A DNA stretch of 64,000 bases from positions 310,001 through 374,000 of the forward strand of contig NHNW01000023.1 in the NCBI GenBank assembly GCA_002786025.1, read 5' to 3'. Source of the stretch: Zasmidium citrigriseum. Lineage: Eukaryota; Ascomycota; Dothideomycetes; Mycosphaerellales; Mycosphaerellaceae. Below the pieces are notes generated by a model, which was given only the letters and a program-made list of their open reading frames with translations, was not told the origin of the DNA and did not search any database. How positions within the stretch are numbered: position 1 is the first letter of the stretch; the number at the start of each line of letters is the position of its first letter. Of this stretch, positions 39,294 to 52,507 are shown piece after piece. A program made the translations under genes and the position numbers.

Positions 39294-39485
39294 TGCTAGC
39301 GTCGAGTACGTGGTGGAGAGTCTCATTATTGTTGTTGCCGTTGTGCAGTTGGCGACGCGAACACGCGACACGAGACGCGAACACGAGAACCACGCTAGTT
39401 CGATGAGTCAGCTGAGCTGGCCGGAGCTACACTTATTGCGAGACCCTACCTCCATTCAGGCGCTTCGTGTTGTGCAGCAGGATTA

Positions 39486-39594
39486 TGGCCTTTATATAAT
39501 AATTAAATAATTGATTAAAGAAGAGACTATCTATATAGACTATAAAAACTCTAATATATTCTTCTTAGTACTCTTACATAATCTTAGTATAATA
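39486..39594 (-). repeat. Left long terminal repeat of the outer Copia element
   Basis: It starts TGGCCTTTATATA on the plus strand and ends GTATAATA. It matches 52263-52350 except for a 21-base insertion (about 39536-39556) and scattered transitions. The outermost TG is intact here while the right copy has TA. Confidence 0.75.
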
Positions 39595-40038
39595 CTCCCC
39601 CTTAGTATATAGGTATATTAAGTAATATAGATATTTTACTACCTTAATTAATTACTATACCTTATATACTCTTAAGAGAGCTTAAGTAACTATAATAATA
39701 ACTAGGTAGTTATAAATATATATAAATAGTCTATATAATACTAGTAAACTTTTACTATTATTTAGTAGGGTATAAAGGCCCCTCTTTCTTACTATTTAAA
39801 CCTTCTTCTCTATACTAACCTCTATATACTAACTTCCTCTTTTTAATACTCTATACTACTTTAAACTTATTTAATAATATCTATATATACTTCCTAAGCT
39901 TTAAAAGTATTAATAAGATATATATAATATACTAAGCTATTAATTAAGCTAGTACTAACTTCTATAGAATAGCTATAGCTATCGTACCTTAATAGATAAC
40001 TATTAATACTCCTACTAGTTCCTTAACTAATACTAGAG

Positions 40039-40063
40039 ATAATAGTAGTAGTAGTAGTAGTAA
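40039..40063 (+). repeat. AGT trinucleotide microsatellite
   Basis: About seven uninterrupted AGT units inside the mutated block. Confidence 0.85.
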
Positions 40064-41219
40064 GCCTCCCTATTATAATTAAGAGTAAGGTTCTAGATAA
40101 AGTAGTATATCTAAGCGTAAGAAGCTACTTAATACTATTTATAAGGCGCTACTAAAGCGTCTTATAAAGAATTACTTTATCTCTACCTTAAAATTAAGTA
40201 AAAACTTTACTAAGGAGGTACTTTAGGTATATAAGAAGATACCTAAGAAGTTTAAGAGTAAGAGATATCTAAAGAATAGCCTAAATTACTAGTAGATAGG
40301 CTTATTAAGCTTAGATAATATAGTACGTACTCCCTTAATAGTTACTAGTAGTAATATTAACTTTAGAAGTAGCGTATACTATATTCTAACTATCTTAGCT
40401 ACTTCTTAGGGTAATACTATAATTAATAGCTATTATAATATACCTTCTAATCTAGATAATCGCTATAGAGAGTATTAAGAGCGTAGAAACCCTAGATTTA
40501 GTACCTATATTACTTTCCTAGGCGCTTTCTATAGAGTATATATTAAGTATACCTTTAGTAATTACTATAAGACTTACTCTTTTAGTAACTATATACTAGG
40601 TACTCGCTTAGGAGGTTAAGGAGGTTCTTTATCTTAAGCTAGTAGAAATAGAAGCGACTCGAAACATAGTATAAATAGCGCTCTACTATCTCTATAAAGT
40701 ATAATCTCTAAGGATAAGGCTTCTAGAAACTAGTTACTAGCCTTAGGTAACTACTAGAGAGTAGATTAGGCTTATAACTTTCTTATCCTAAGCTCTAGAA
40801 GTCGTCGTAGTTAAGCTATAATTAACTTTAACTACTTATAGGCTTTATTATAATAGGAGGCTATTAAGAGTATAGCTACTACTATTCGTTATATAGTAGA
40901 CTAGTTTAAGGATACTTTTAAGAAGGGAAGCTAGAGATACTACCTAGATAGGTATTAGCTACTAAGAAATAACTAAATTAGTAGTACTTAGGCTTAACTC
41001 TATAGTATATAAATAATTTTCTAGCTTCTTAATTTCTCTTTAGAAGGAAAAGTTAAGCTTAGGAAGGAGCTTATCTTATATTTTAATGTTTTATACTTTC
41101 TAGATACCTAGTATTAGTATACTAAAAAGCTATTTTAGCTTTTAGACTTAATTTTAATACTATAGAATAAAAAGGGTTATATATTACTACTAAAAATTAG
41201 TCTCTAGTCTCTAGTTTCT

Positions 41220-41780
41220 AGTTATAAAAGAGATTTAAATAAGTATAATATATATAAGTATATAGGATATATTTATAGAAGCTAGTTTATCTTTCTAGCC
41301 TTTATAAGAGTATTAGCCTCTTACTTTATAGTCTTAATATATTTAATAGTAATAAATCCTAAGTTATACTACTCTCTATAGTAATAGTTCCTTAAAGATA
41401 TATACCTTAATCTTCTTAAGTCTATATAATTCTTAATAAGAGAGATAGCTAACTTATTATCTATAAAGATCTTAAATTACTTAGGGATAGACTTAATAAA
41501 TAGCCTAAGTTCTATAAGTAAATTATAAAGCTAGTAAAGCTCCTTATATATCTCTATAAGAGTAAGATACTTAGCTTTAGTACTAGAGAGTATAACTTAC
41601 TTTTATATTCTTAATCCCTAGATTACTAGAGTACTATATATTTTAATAAGTAATCTAGTAGTAGATCTTAAAGTATAAGGATCTCTAGCGAAGTCTATAT
41701 CTAAGAATACCTTAATATTAAGGCCTTTACTCTTCTTAAAGATAATTCCCTTATCTTTAGTTCTAGAAATATATCTCTAG
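41220..41780 (-). pseudogene. Degenerate Copia RNase H domain
   Basis: Reading the minus strand and ignoring stops gives FLDIDFARDPYTLRSTT, then LSSTKAKYLTLIEIYKELY, then FIDNKLAISLIKN, then RYISLRNYYYREY. These align in order with the Copia RNase H blocks (D-x-D-x-A-x-D, L-S-S-T-E-A-E-Y, D-N-x-A-x-x-L, R-T-K-H-I-D-I-R-Y-H-x-I-R-E). Typical replacements are His to Tyr and Gln/Trp to stop, as expected from CpA to TpA. Confidence 0.8.
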
Positions 41781-42059
41781 ATATATTTAGTAGTAGTAAT
41801 ATACTTAGGAGATAGATTTTAAAGGAATCTAGCTAAGTAGTTAACTATATAGGAGATATTAGGCCTTATATAGTTTAAGAGGTACTATAGTTCTCTAATA
41901 ATTTTATTAAATAAGGTATAGCCCTATAGAGTATATTTTCTAGAAGCGCTAGAAGGTTAAGGAAGTATAAACTAACCTCTTTCTTAGTATATAACTACTC
42001 TAAGATAGTAAGAATAAGTTAAAGCCTTTATAGAGCTATTATACTCTTTAAAAGCTTTA

Positions 42060-42237
42060 TATTACGGGCTAAGGTAAACGCGCTAGTAACGCCTAGTTAC
42101 GTAACGTAGCTCGGGCCGCCTATACTCGGCTTAGCGCCCTAAACCTATAACTAGCCGGCTTTCCTAGCTACCTCTTCTATAGATTATCGAGTATTTAGAT
42201 ATTTCGCCTACTCCTTTAGTTAGCCCCCCTATACTAC
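42060..42237 (+). repeat. Left terminal inverted repeat of the Gypsy-type element
   Basis: Reverse complement of 48754-48931 with roughly 95 percent identity by eye; it contains the diagnostic stretch GCGCTAGTAACGCCTAGTTA. The first bases TATTA probably derive from TGTTA. Confidence 0.85.
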
Positions 42238-43859
42238 TACCCCCCCCTTTAAAGGCTCTTTAGTCCTCTAAAGACGATATCTATGCCCTTAAGCTACGAG
42301 TATTATACGAGCAAACGCCTTATTATCTATATCTATAGTATTATCTCCGTCTATACTAGGTACTAATATTACGGGTATTAGTAAATCCTAGTATACTACT
42401 AGGTAGGTAACCTAGCCTATACTTACGTAGATACTATCTACGACCGTATAGTTATTATCTATATTAACGATACTCTTATAATAGGTAGGGACTAGTCTTA
42501 CTTTCTAAACTCGCCTAGCTAGCTATCGGCTAGCTATAACGAGCGCTAAATTAGTAGCTACCTCGGTAGCTAGCTTAGTAGGCTAAGGAGTCGCCGAAAT
42601 AGACTTATAAGCTATCTAGCTAGCTAGTAGCTAAAAGAGTACTAGTATAGGCTTTTACGGATAGTCGTAATAAAAATTAGCGACGATAGTATAGGCGGAG
42701 GTTATTATATACGAAGCGGGCTCCTAAGTAGCCTTACTATCTAGATATCCTTTCTACTATATATTAATTAAATACCTCTCCCTCTCTTCCGTAAATCTAG
42801 TACCTAGTCTACTTTATAGTATTCTTCGACTCGGTTACGATTATCTATAACTTCGATCGCTAGTAGGTATTCGCCGAGATCGACGTTAGGTAGGTATAGT
42901 TTTAGGTAGTCTAGGTAGAAGCTATTATATACGTTAATAGATACTAGATTTAGGTTAAGCTTATAGGCGCGGCCGTCGTTAATAACTTCGAGGATTATAA
43001 CTAGTCTATACTATTTAATATTAAGCTTCTTCGCCGGACGGGTAGTCGACTAGTTATAGGTATTAACGTAAACCTAGTTACTAACCTTATATCGTAGGGG
43101 TACGCTACGTTACCTATTAGCGTACTCGATTTAGTCTTACTAACTAAGTTATATTTAGAGCTAAAGGAACTCTTAAACTTCTATAAGGCGTTTAGTAAAG
43201 CGGTTAGTAGTATTAGCCTTAACCTACTATAGTATAGGTAATAGTTCTCGAGGTAATATATTAACTATCGTTCGAGTATTCCGCCTAGTCTCTATAAATA
43301 TAGGTGAAACCCCTATAGATTCGGCTACGTAGTTGTTACGAGATAGTTTATAGATAGGAAGCTAGTTTAGCTAGTCGCTCTAAGTATAGTTAATAAATAC
43401 TCGTAGATACTATTCTATTTCCTTATTAGTATTCTCGGCTTAACTGTCGGTTTAAGGATAGAAGGCTATTAATAGTCGATAATCGATCTAAAGAAGTTAG
43501 TAGAGGCGTCGCTAGAAAGCGGATATCTATTAACTACCTCTATCTAAGACAATCTTAAGGGGTAACCTATAATAGCGATAGACCCTATCTAGGTATATAT
43601 ACGCGATATACTTAGCTTTGGTATTTAGTACTAGGATCGTATACGTACCCTTACCTAGGCGATCCGTAATAGTAAGGATATTCTTATAGCTATTTCTATC
43701 TATAGTATATTTTCTAGAAGGTAAAGCGACTATAAAATCTATACTAATATCGTCCTATAGCTAGAAGGGGATTAGTAGTAGCTAAAGAAGGCTAGCGGGT
43801 TATCTATTAAGTAACTTATTCGAGTAATAATTATAATAAGCCTAGATAGCTACTCGAGC

Positions 43860-44080
43860 GGATTAAGAGATACTAGGCTAAATAAAATTACGCTAGATTA
43901 TATCTAGCGTCTTAGCCCTACTAGCGTAGCCGTATAAAGGTAAAGAGTAATATATTATAGCGATCTTCTTACGAAGCTATTCCCCGTCTATACTAGGTAT
44001 AAATATACTATATAGGTTATACCTATTCTTTAGGTAGATAAGGCTACCTATTATAGCCGCGCTACGATTATCGAGCTTAT
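43860..44080 (-). pseudogene. Degenerate Gypsy integrase zinc-binding region
   Basis: The minus strand reads YLKNRYNLY, then LRKKIAIIYYSLPLYGYASR, then AKTLDII and RNFI with PSIS after a stop. This matches the HHCC region of Gypsy integrase (...LR...I...HD...GHPG..KTL..I.R.+YWP.M), with both metal His positions now Tyr. Confidence 0.7.
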
Positions 44081-45339
44081 ACTATTAAAGGTATAGTACG
44101 GGTTATCCGCTATCGAGGAGTCGTATAGCTTCCTATATATCCTCGCTCTCTATATATACCTAGCGAAGATCCTATATTAACTCGCCGTCGTTCTAAAGTT
44201 TAAGCGCGGCCGTACTAAGGTTTAAGATACGGTCGAGGGTAAGGACTATACGCTCTTACTATATTAAGCGTAGGTCCCCTAGCGTTAGCCTATCCTATAG
44301 TCGTCGCGTAAGTAAGTCTAGTTTCGTTCCCTAGATACCTAGGCGATAGACGACTTTAAAGAAGAACTATAAAAGGAATTCGGCCTATCGTACTTAGCGC
44401 TAGTTTAACTACTTACTAGTTATAAAGTACTCGAGATTCTTATAATCTAAGTAGACTAAAATAGGCTTACCTTCGTTATTAGGTAGATTAGCGAAAGCGT
44501 TAGTATCTTCGTAATATAATATAAGCTTAGGACGCTATTCCTCGAATACCCTTATAATAGCTATAAGTTCCTTATTATAGATATTATAATTATACTCTAT
44601 AGGTGTTATCTTCTTAGATAGGTAGGCGATTAGGCGAAGGATACTATTAGTTCCTCGCTATAAGAGTACTATAGCGGTAATAAAGTCGGAGGTATTAGTC
44701 TCTAGTACTATCTCTAACCCTAGCTAGAAATACGTAAGGACTATATTGCTAGTAAAAGCGGCTTTAAGTTATTCGAATATAAGTTAGTACTTAGATAACT
44801 AGTACTAGTCTTTCCTATTAGACTTAGTAAGATTAGTTAAGGGTAGCGTAATACGAGAGAACCCCTTTATAAATCGCTTATAGAAGTTTACGAAGCCGAG
44901 GAAGGAGAGAACGTCCTTTACGTTTCTCGGTAATTACTAGTTATAGATAGCCTAGACCTTCTCTAGGTCTATTCGAATACTATCTATACCGATAATAAAG
45001 CCTAGGTACTTAGTTTATTATACGTAAAACTTATACTTATCGATATTAAGTTATAGACTAGTAGCTTAGAGTCGATCTAGTACCTTCCGAACGTACTATA
45101 TATACTCCTCGTACGTATCGCTAAATATTAGAAGATTATCTAGGTAGGCTAAGATAAAATTATCGAGATACTCTCTTAGGGAATCGTTAATATACGACTA
45201 GAAGGTTCCTAGCGCGTTATATAAGCCGAATAGTATAACTAGGTACTCGAACTATCCGTATTATGTCGTAAACGCTATCTTCTACTTATTACCTTAAGTA
45301 ATACGTATCCTATTAAAAGCTATAATTACGTCTAGTTTA

Positions 45340-45480
45340 GTATACTACTTTTTACCTAAGATCTTATTTAAGGTGTCTTATACTAGAGGGATCGGATACC
45401 GACTCTTAATTATAAGCTCGTTAAGTGCTTAGTAGTCGACGTAAACGCGTAGTCTACTACCTAGTTTCCTTACAATAAGG
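45340..45480 (-). pseudogene. Degenerate Gypsy reverse transcriptase core
   Basis: The minus strand reads GSRLRVYVDY, stop, ALNELIIKSRYPIPLV, stop, DTLNKILG. This is the conserved RT block that in intact elements reads RVCVDYRxLNxxTIKNRYPIP followed by a Leu-x-x-Leu-x-G. Both stops are TAA/TAG at positions where Gln or Arg is usual. Confidence 0.8.
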
Positions 45481-48400
45481 ACTAGAGCGGCGACGGCGGA
45501 GTTACTACTTTAGATATTACCCTTTTCGAGTTATTCGTCTATCTACTTCTTAATTATAGTATTCTCTACTATAGATATAGGCCGAGCCCTAACGTAAGGC
45601 GGTATCTTTCCGTCTTTTAAATAGATATAATAATCCGTAGCTAGTCTATATAGCGGTAGCTTATCTACGTCTCGCCGGGACTATATATTAACCTAGTCGT
45701 AATATTCTTTAGGTATCCGCGGAAGAGGGTCCTTATCCTTATCCTTACTATTTATAAACTTAGAGATATCGCTCTTAGCGAGTATAGCGTAGGCGTAGGC
45801 GCTATTTAGATACGCTATAGGTTAAAGTCGGGATAAGCGGTTATCGACTACTTCTATAACTACTAGTTTAACTAGTATAGCGTAAGTAAATACGGTATAT
45901 ATATATCGTACGGGCTTAGTAACTATAGTATAGGCTAATAACGCGTAGGCCGTAACTAGATTAGCTAGTAATTTAGCCTAAGCGTTTTCCTTTAGGTTAA
46001 GGTAGAAAGCGAATATCTTAGTACCCTTCTAACGAGTGAATATACTAAAAGCCTTAGCTTCTACCTCTATAATCTCTATCTCGTTAGCCGGCTAGCTAGT
46101 ATACGATAATTATATCGATAGCCTATTAGCCTCTATAGCGTAGCGTTAGTAGTATAGTATTAGCTAGGCTCCTATAACTATAAGTACTACGACGTACTTA
46201 TAGATTAAGTAGCCTTAATAGCTATAATCGGTAAAGGTAAGCTTATCGTTATACTAGTCCTTTAACGGCTAGTATTTCTAGTACTATTCCCTACCTAAGT
46301 AAATATCGTAACCTAGGTTAGTAATAAAGTATTTTAGTCGCTCGTAATATCCTCCGATTACTAGCTCTAATAAGGCTATATAGGTAATCTATTAACTAGC
46401 GTTAGTTATATCGGCTAGGCTAAGGGAAATAGGTTACTAGAGTAGTATAAGATTAAGGTTGTATTCTTACGTAAAGGGTGTATTAATAAAAGAAGTAGTA
46501 CCGCTATTATCTAAGAAAATTATTATATTATAACCGTCTACCTTCCCTTTAACGACAAAATAATAGTCGATATTAGGTAGCCGAGTCTCGTATTCTATAG
46601 ATATATTATAAAGATAAAGCGATAAGGCGTATACTATCTAATATAGTATACCCGAAGGACTATTACTCGTTACGCTCGAATAATAGTCTAGGCTTTTCCC
46701 TACTCGGTCGTAATAGTCGTAGTAGTCTTCTACGGCGTATACTTCTTATAGAGTACTAGTAGGTAGCTTAGATTATTTAGCTTATAGCCTATACGGCGGT
46801 AGTAGCGATACTTACCTTCGAGATCGAGTTACTTCTTTAACTCGTCTATTATACGCGGTATACCCTTAAATTCGTCTAGTCTAGAATCCTAAGGTAGTAG
46901 GGCTAGGCCTTAAATAGTCGTAGTCGTAGTAGCCGTCTTTACGTTAGTACCGGAGCTAGTAGGGCTATTATTATTACCCTTAGTACCTAGAGTCTTCTTA
47001 TCTTATCGAGGATAGAGGGCTTCTATAATAGTAGTCTCTTATTAGAACCGCTAGTAGAGAGCTACGACTTTAGCCGGGGTACTATAGTCTTATATATAGA
47101 GACTAAGCTAGTACTTAACGTTAAGCTTACTAAAGAGTTTATTAGATTCTACTTTATCGGCCTACGGGCTAGTTATCTTTAGTAGATAGGCGTTAAGCTT
47201 CTAGTACTTAGGATAGAAGTCTAAGAACTTCTTAGTTAGCTCTATATAGAGTATATCTATCTTATACTAAGTATTACCGACGGCGTTATAGATACTAAAG
47301 TAGTTATCGAGGTATTCGAGATAGGTACGGGCCGTAGGGAAGTACTCGCCGCTATCGACTATCTTCTTTAATCGTAAGGCTAGGGGTACTATAGCCTAGA
47401 TAGTACTATAAGCTAGTCTAGTAGTACGCGATAAGATATAGTTTAGCGTAGCTAGGACGTTCTAGAACTTAGTAACTCGTAGCTTATTACCTAAGGAGAG
47501 ACTCTATTCTTCGAAAGAGAGGCCCTTCTTACTAGAGAAACGCTCTAGATCTACGATATCTCTACTAGTCTTAAATCCTACTACTAAGGGGTCGTAGGTC
47601 GCGATATTATCTTCTAATAGATTAGACGATACCTCGATAAACTCTTCCTTCTTATCCTTTATAGTCTTCTCTTTCTTTAACTTCTTCTTATAGCGGGTAC
47701 GCTCTAGCTTACTATCTAAGTCTAAGCTAGAGCTAGAGGAGCTAGAGTCGTTACTAGGGTTATCTACTAAGAGGCGATAGCCTTAAGGGTTAGGGTTCTC
47801 GCGTCGCTCGAGGGAAAGGGAGAAAGCTAATTGTAGGCTAGGTAAGCGTCGCTTCTCTAGGCGGCCTCGACTAGTACTTAGTTACTTCTTTAAGTTATTA
47901 ACTTACTATACTATACTATCGTAATTAGCCTAAGATAGGTTAAGGTCGCGCTTAGCCTTAAGATTATTAACCTAGTCTTAAAGTAGTCCCTATTATACCT
48001 CGGCGTCCCTATAGTACTTATACTATTTCTTCTTACTCGCTTCCGCCTTATTTAACTTCTCTTATATCTTCTTAGATTCGTTAAGAGACTTCTCGAACTT
48101 CTCCTTATTTACTTAATTTACCTTAACTAGTACGTTATAATCTACTATAGCGTCTCGATATACTTACTAAATCTTATAGAGGAGGAAGTATATACGGTTT
48201 AGATAAGATTTAACCTTATTAATAAAGGCTATAATATCGAGGTCCTTCTAGTCTTCGAGTAGTAGGCGTAGAGTAGCCGTATTACCTAACTCGTCGTCGT
48301 AGTCGATTACCGTCTCGTTTGCTTCGTAGTTTATATTAGATACTAGGAGGAGCGTTAAGTCGAGGGTATTTAAAGTAATACTAACTTTATCTTCGGAGAT

Positions 48401-48753
48401 CTCGTCGAGGATCTCCTATTACTATACTATATATTCGGTAAATAGATCTAGTAGATTAGTACTAGGCGGCTCTACGCTAAACGTCTCTTAGGTATCTACT
48501 AGGGTAGACGGAAGAGATATAAAGAGGGAGTCGCGCGTTAGGCGACGAATATCTAGGTAATAAACTCGAGACATAATAAACTAAGAACTAAGAGCCGTAT
48601 ACTTAACCTTATACTAAAACTATAACTAGGAGAGTCTTCTTACGACTCGAGGATACGCTTCCTATTAGAAGTACTAAAGTAAGCTATACTATACCGGAAA
48701 CTAGGAGTAATAGGTGTCGTAGAAGGCGCCTATTAGTATTTAAAGGGTCGAGT

Positions 48754-48931
48754 ATAGTATAGGGGGGCTAACTAAAGGAGTAGGCGAAATATCTAAATAC
48801 TCGATAATCTATAGAAGAGATAGCTAGGAAAGCTAGCTAGTTATAGGTTTAGGGCGCTAAGCCGGGTATAGGCGGCCCGAGCCGCGTTACGTAACTAGGC
48901 GTTACTAGCGCGTTTACCTTAGCCTATAATA
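48754..48931 (-). repeat. Right terminal inverted repeat of the Gypsy-type element
   Basis: Inverted partner of 42060-42237. Similarity continues weakly for about ten more bases inward (CCCTTTAAA on both sides) and then stops. Confidence 0.85.
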
Positions 48932-51900
48932 CTTTAGGGCTATAATCTTAATAAAGTACGCTCTATTAAGTACCCTATAGATAAAATATATAAGCCCTTT
49001 ATTAGGATTCTTCCTTTAGGTAATTAAGTCTTATAAACCTAATCTAATATATCTATATCTTATAAAGACTTAATTTCTTTAACTATAGCTTTCCTCTACT
49101 ACTTATATTAAGGATTACTTAGAGTAAGAGCCTCTTAGGTAGTTTTAGGATTAGAGTACCTCTTTAAAGTAACTCCTATATATACTAGGCTATTTTAATC
49201 TATATCCTTATAGTTATAGATAGTAACTTACCTTCTAGACCTTATACTTTTCCTCTTAATTTTAGGTTTAGGTATTCTCTTCCTTTTCCTAGTTACTTAA
49301 GTAGGCTTAAAGGGAGTCTAAGGTATATTAAACTACTCTATAGTCTCTTCCTAGGTATCTTAATCTTCTAGGGGTTAATTCTAAGCTTCTTAAGTCTTAG
49401 GTTAATAGTTTTAAGCTATATAGGTCTTAGTTTCTCTTAATAACTACTTAAATTCTCTATTTTATACTCTAGAAGGCTAGGCTTATAAGAAGGTAAGGTT
49501 AAAATTAAGTTTAGGCTATAAACTTTACTATAACGTTATATTATATAGTAGCTCTATAGCCTAAGGAGTTTACTCTATAATTAGAGCTTATTAAAGTACT
49601 CGTAGTATATTATAAGAGAATACTAGCTCCCTCTAGTCCTTAAATATCTCTTAAATAATAGGCCTAAGTAGAAGGTACTATTAGGAGTCCTAAGGTTCTT
49701 CTTATAGCTCTTATAAGCTCTCCTAAAAGATCTCCCCCTAAGCTATAAGAGGCTTAGGTAAGTTCTAATAGTATATAACGTAATAGCTATAGAGTTCTTA
49801 CTTATTAAAAGTTATATAAGGGGATATAAAGAACTTATTAACCTAGGTTTTCTTCTTATAGTCTTAATTAGCTCTCTAGTAAATATAGTTTATTATAGAG
49901 TTCTCTTAGAAGCCTATAAACTAGGTAATAATAGCCCTAGTATTAATTTTAGCTAACTTAAGTCTCTTTTATACTAGAATATAAATAAAGGCTTTATAAC
50001 TAAAGATCTTAAGCGTAGTTAAGTCTTTAAGGCTAGTATCTCTAGCCTTTAAGTTATTAAGGAATAGCTTTATTAGTATATCCTTAATCTATATATTTCC
50101 TAAGATATTAGCTAGGAGGATTACGTACTAGACTATATAATCCTAGAGCTATTATAGGAGGTTTATACTAACTAATATAGATCTTACTCTAAATAAAATA
50201 GACTTATTAGATAACTCTATAATTCTATTTTACTTAGGTATATATAGGATAGATATATCCTACTTAAGACTAAGTTAAGTAGCTATTTAAGCTAACTCGC
50301 TATTAATAAACTCCCCTCTACTATTAGAGAAGAAGATTTTTAGGTACCTACGGTACTATATAATTAATTTATTTAAAAAGTACTAATTCTTTACTATAAT
50401 ATCCTTCTTTATCTTTATAATAAAGGTAAAGCGTATTCTAGTCTTTATATCTATTAAAATATATAGCTATTAATACCCTTAGAGAGTTAGTAGCGTAATT
50501 AGGCCTACTAAATCTATATAGATCTTATTAAGAGCTATCTTAGGCTTTAGCCTAGGCTATCTTAAGACTTTTCTTTAAGACCTTATAAGTTTATAAGTCT
50601 TATAGTAGTCTAGGAGGGAAGTATTAATATTCTCTATTCCCTAGGTAAAGTTCTTAGTAAGGTTAAGGATCTTTACCCTAATATAGCTAAGTCTTTTATA
50701 CTAAAATATAGTAACCTATTTAGGGTCCCTTATAGCTAGTATAATAATCTTAGTAGTAGATATTAGAGTCTAGCTTTTAGGAGTAGGGAATTAGACTCTT
50801 TATAGTATATTAATATCTATAATTAGTATTATATTCCTAATAACTTTACTATCCTTTATAAGATCTCTAGTATACTTATCTTAAGTAATATTACCTTTAC
50901 GCTTAAGTCTACCCTTTAAGATTAAGTTATAATATAAGTAGGGTAAGTAGAGCGTATTTATAAGCTTTATCTTAGTCTTATAGCCTATCTTAGTCTTTAA
51001 GTAAAGCCTAACTATATCCTTATATATATAGCTTAAAGTTCCTATAGCTTATAAGAAGTTAAATTAGCTTACTTAAGCGCTCTATAGATTTAAACTATAA
51101 TTTCTTATTAAAGAAGTAATATAAGGTCCTAGAATTAAAGATAATACTATTAGAAGTAAGGCCTTTTTATCTAGTATTAGTAATAGCGGCTCTAGCTTAG
51201 CTTAAGCTTCCCTTACTATATTAGTATTCCTTAAGTAGTTCTCCTTAATTAATATCTTCTTCTCCTTACGTAGCTACGCCTTTCTTATAAGTAGATCTCC
51301 TCCTACTCTTTAACTTACCCTTTCTAGACTTAGACTTCTTTTTATTATTAGAATCTTAAGGTTTAGATATCTAGCTAGGAAGAGCCTTCTCTAGATACTT
51401 AATCTAGTATTTCTCTATAGGATATCTTTTCTTACTATACTCCTTATATTTAGAACTAGCTCTAGTAGCCTCTATAGGTCTATTAGGTATCCTTAGAATA
51501 TATAAAAGCTTCTTATTTCTTAGGGTTAATATTAACTCTTCTAAGTTATAATTCTTAGGCCTATAGGCTTACCTCTATAATCTTATCTACTCTAGATATC
51601 TTATACCTCCTATAAATATATATTCTTAGTAATTTAATATTAGTCTTTATAACTATATTAGCCTTATAGTACTATTCTATAGTAATTTTATACTTTTAAA
51701 GATTCTTCTAGAAAGCTTTATAGTATACTAAAGTATTATTATTATTACCTATTCTTATCCTATAGAGAGTCTTAATCGTTTAATAGATATCTACTATATA
51801 TATTACTTTAATAGTATTAAATAGTTCCTTTACTATCTTTCTTATTCTACTAAAGTCTAGCCTAATATTATTATTAAGTCTTAAGCTAATATAACTATAG

Positions 51901-52262
51901 GCTATAATATCTTTCCTTTACTAGGCCTTAACTCTTATCTTAAACTCTTCTTAAGTCTCTCTAGGAACTCTATTAGCTATAGGTCTTAGGTACTATAAGT
52001 ATAGCTCGTATAGAAAGTATAGTATATCCTTAAAGATAACTTTAATATAGTTCTTCTCTAGTAGGATACCCTTAAGGATATTCTTCTATATTATAAATAA
52101 GCTACCCTTCTTAAGAATATATCTACTATAGCCTTTTCGCTTTAGGACTCTATATTTAGTATAGAGTAGGTATATAAGTAGAGATAGTAAGGTAGATTCT
52201 TAGATTAAGGTAGAGGGATTAAATTAATATATTTATAAACTAATCTATAAGCGCCGCGCTTA

Positions 52263-52350
52263 TAACCTTTATATATTAATTAAATAATTAATTAAAGAAG
52301 AGACTATCTATATATCCTTCTTAGTACTCTTATATAATCTTAGTATAATA
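52263..52350 (-). repeat. Right long terminal repeat of the outer Copia element
   Basis: Direct copy of 39486-39594 lacking 21 bases. Its first bases are TAACC against TGGCC in the left copy. Confidence 0.75.
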
Positions 52351-52507
52351 CTTTTAAAGGCTAGAAATTAAGACTCTATAAAAGTATCTAGAAGAGTCGA
52401 TTCTTACTTAGTAGGAGATCCCTTAATTACTTATTCCTATTTTAGCTAAGAGTCCTAGCAACTTTAAATAATCCCTATACTATATAAGTAAAAGCTACCT
52501 ATAATTA

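Larger units (their letters stand above)
42060..48931 (-). mobile_element. RIP-degraded Ty3/Gypsy-type element bounded by 178-bp terminal inverted repeats
   Basis: 6872 bases flanked by CTTTA on both sides (42055-42059 and 48932-48936), so it inserted as a unit into the Copia element. The ends are inverted, not direct: TATTACGGGCTAAGG at the left reads back as CCTTAGCCTATAATA at the right. Minus-strand order is gag (about 46750-48600, with a CCHC-like knuckle now rich in Tyr near 46800), protease/RT (RT about 45340-45480), RNase H, then integrase (about 43860-44080). CpG is well kept while CpA/TpG are nearly absent, so the GC content is higher than in the surrounding Copia. Confidence 0.8.
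39486..52350 (-). mobile_element. RIP-degraded Ty1/Copia retrotransposon, split by a nested element
   Basis: Direct repeats at 39486-39594 and 52263-52350 bound a minus-strand element. AAGGGGGAG lies directly inside the left repeat in gene direction and would serve as polypurine tract. A Copia RNase H is still readable at about 41220-41780. The element is interrupted at 42055-42059/48932-48936 by another element. All frames are full of TAA/TAG and CpA/TpG are almost absent. A canonical target duplication is not visible, because the bases beyond the right repeat are themselves mutated. The plus strand at about 40100-40600 has a further unidentified coding-like stretch, perhaps another insertion. 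Confidence 0.8.

Noticed and set aside
42060..48931. Interpretation of the inner element as a DIRS-like element
   Set aside because: Inverted ends would fit, but the integrase zinc-binding region is of retroviral type and a 5-bp duplication is present; DIRS elements use a tyrosine recombinase and make none.
39486..52350. AT-rich block as a centromere or mitochondrial insertion
   Set aside because: Recognisable Copia and Gypsy domains, LTRs and target duplications explain it, and the loss is specific to CpA/TpG rather than general AT enrichment.
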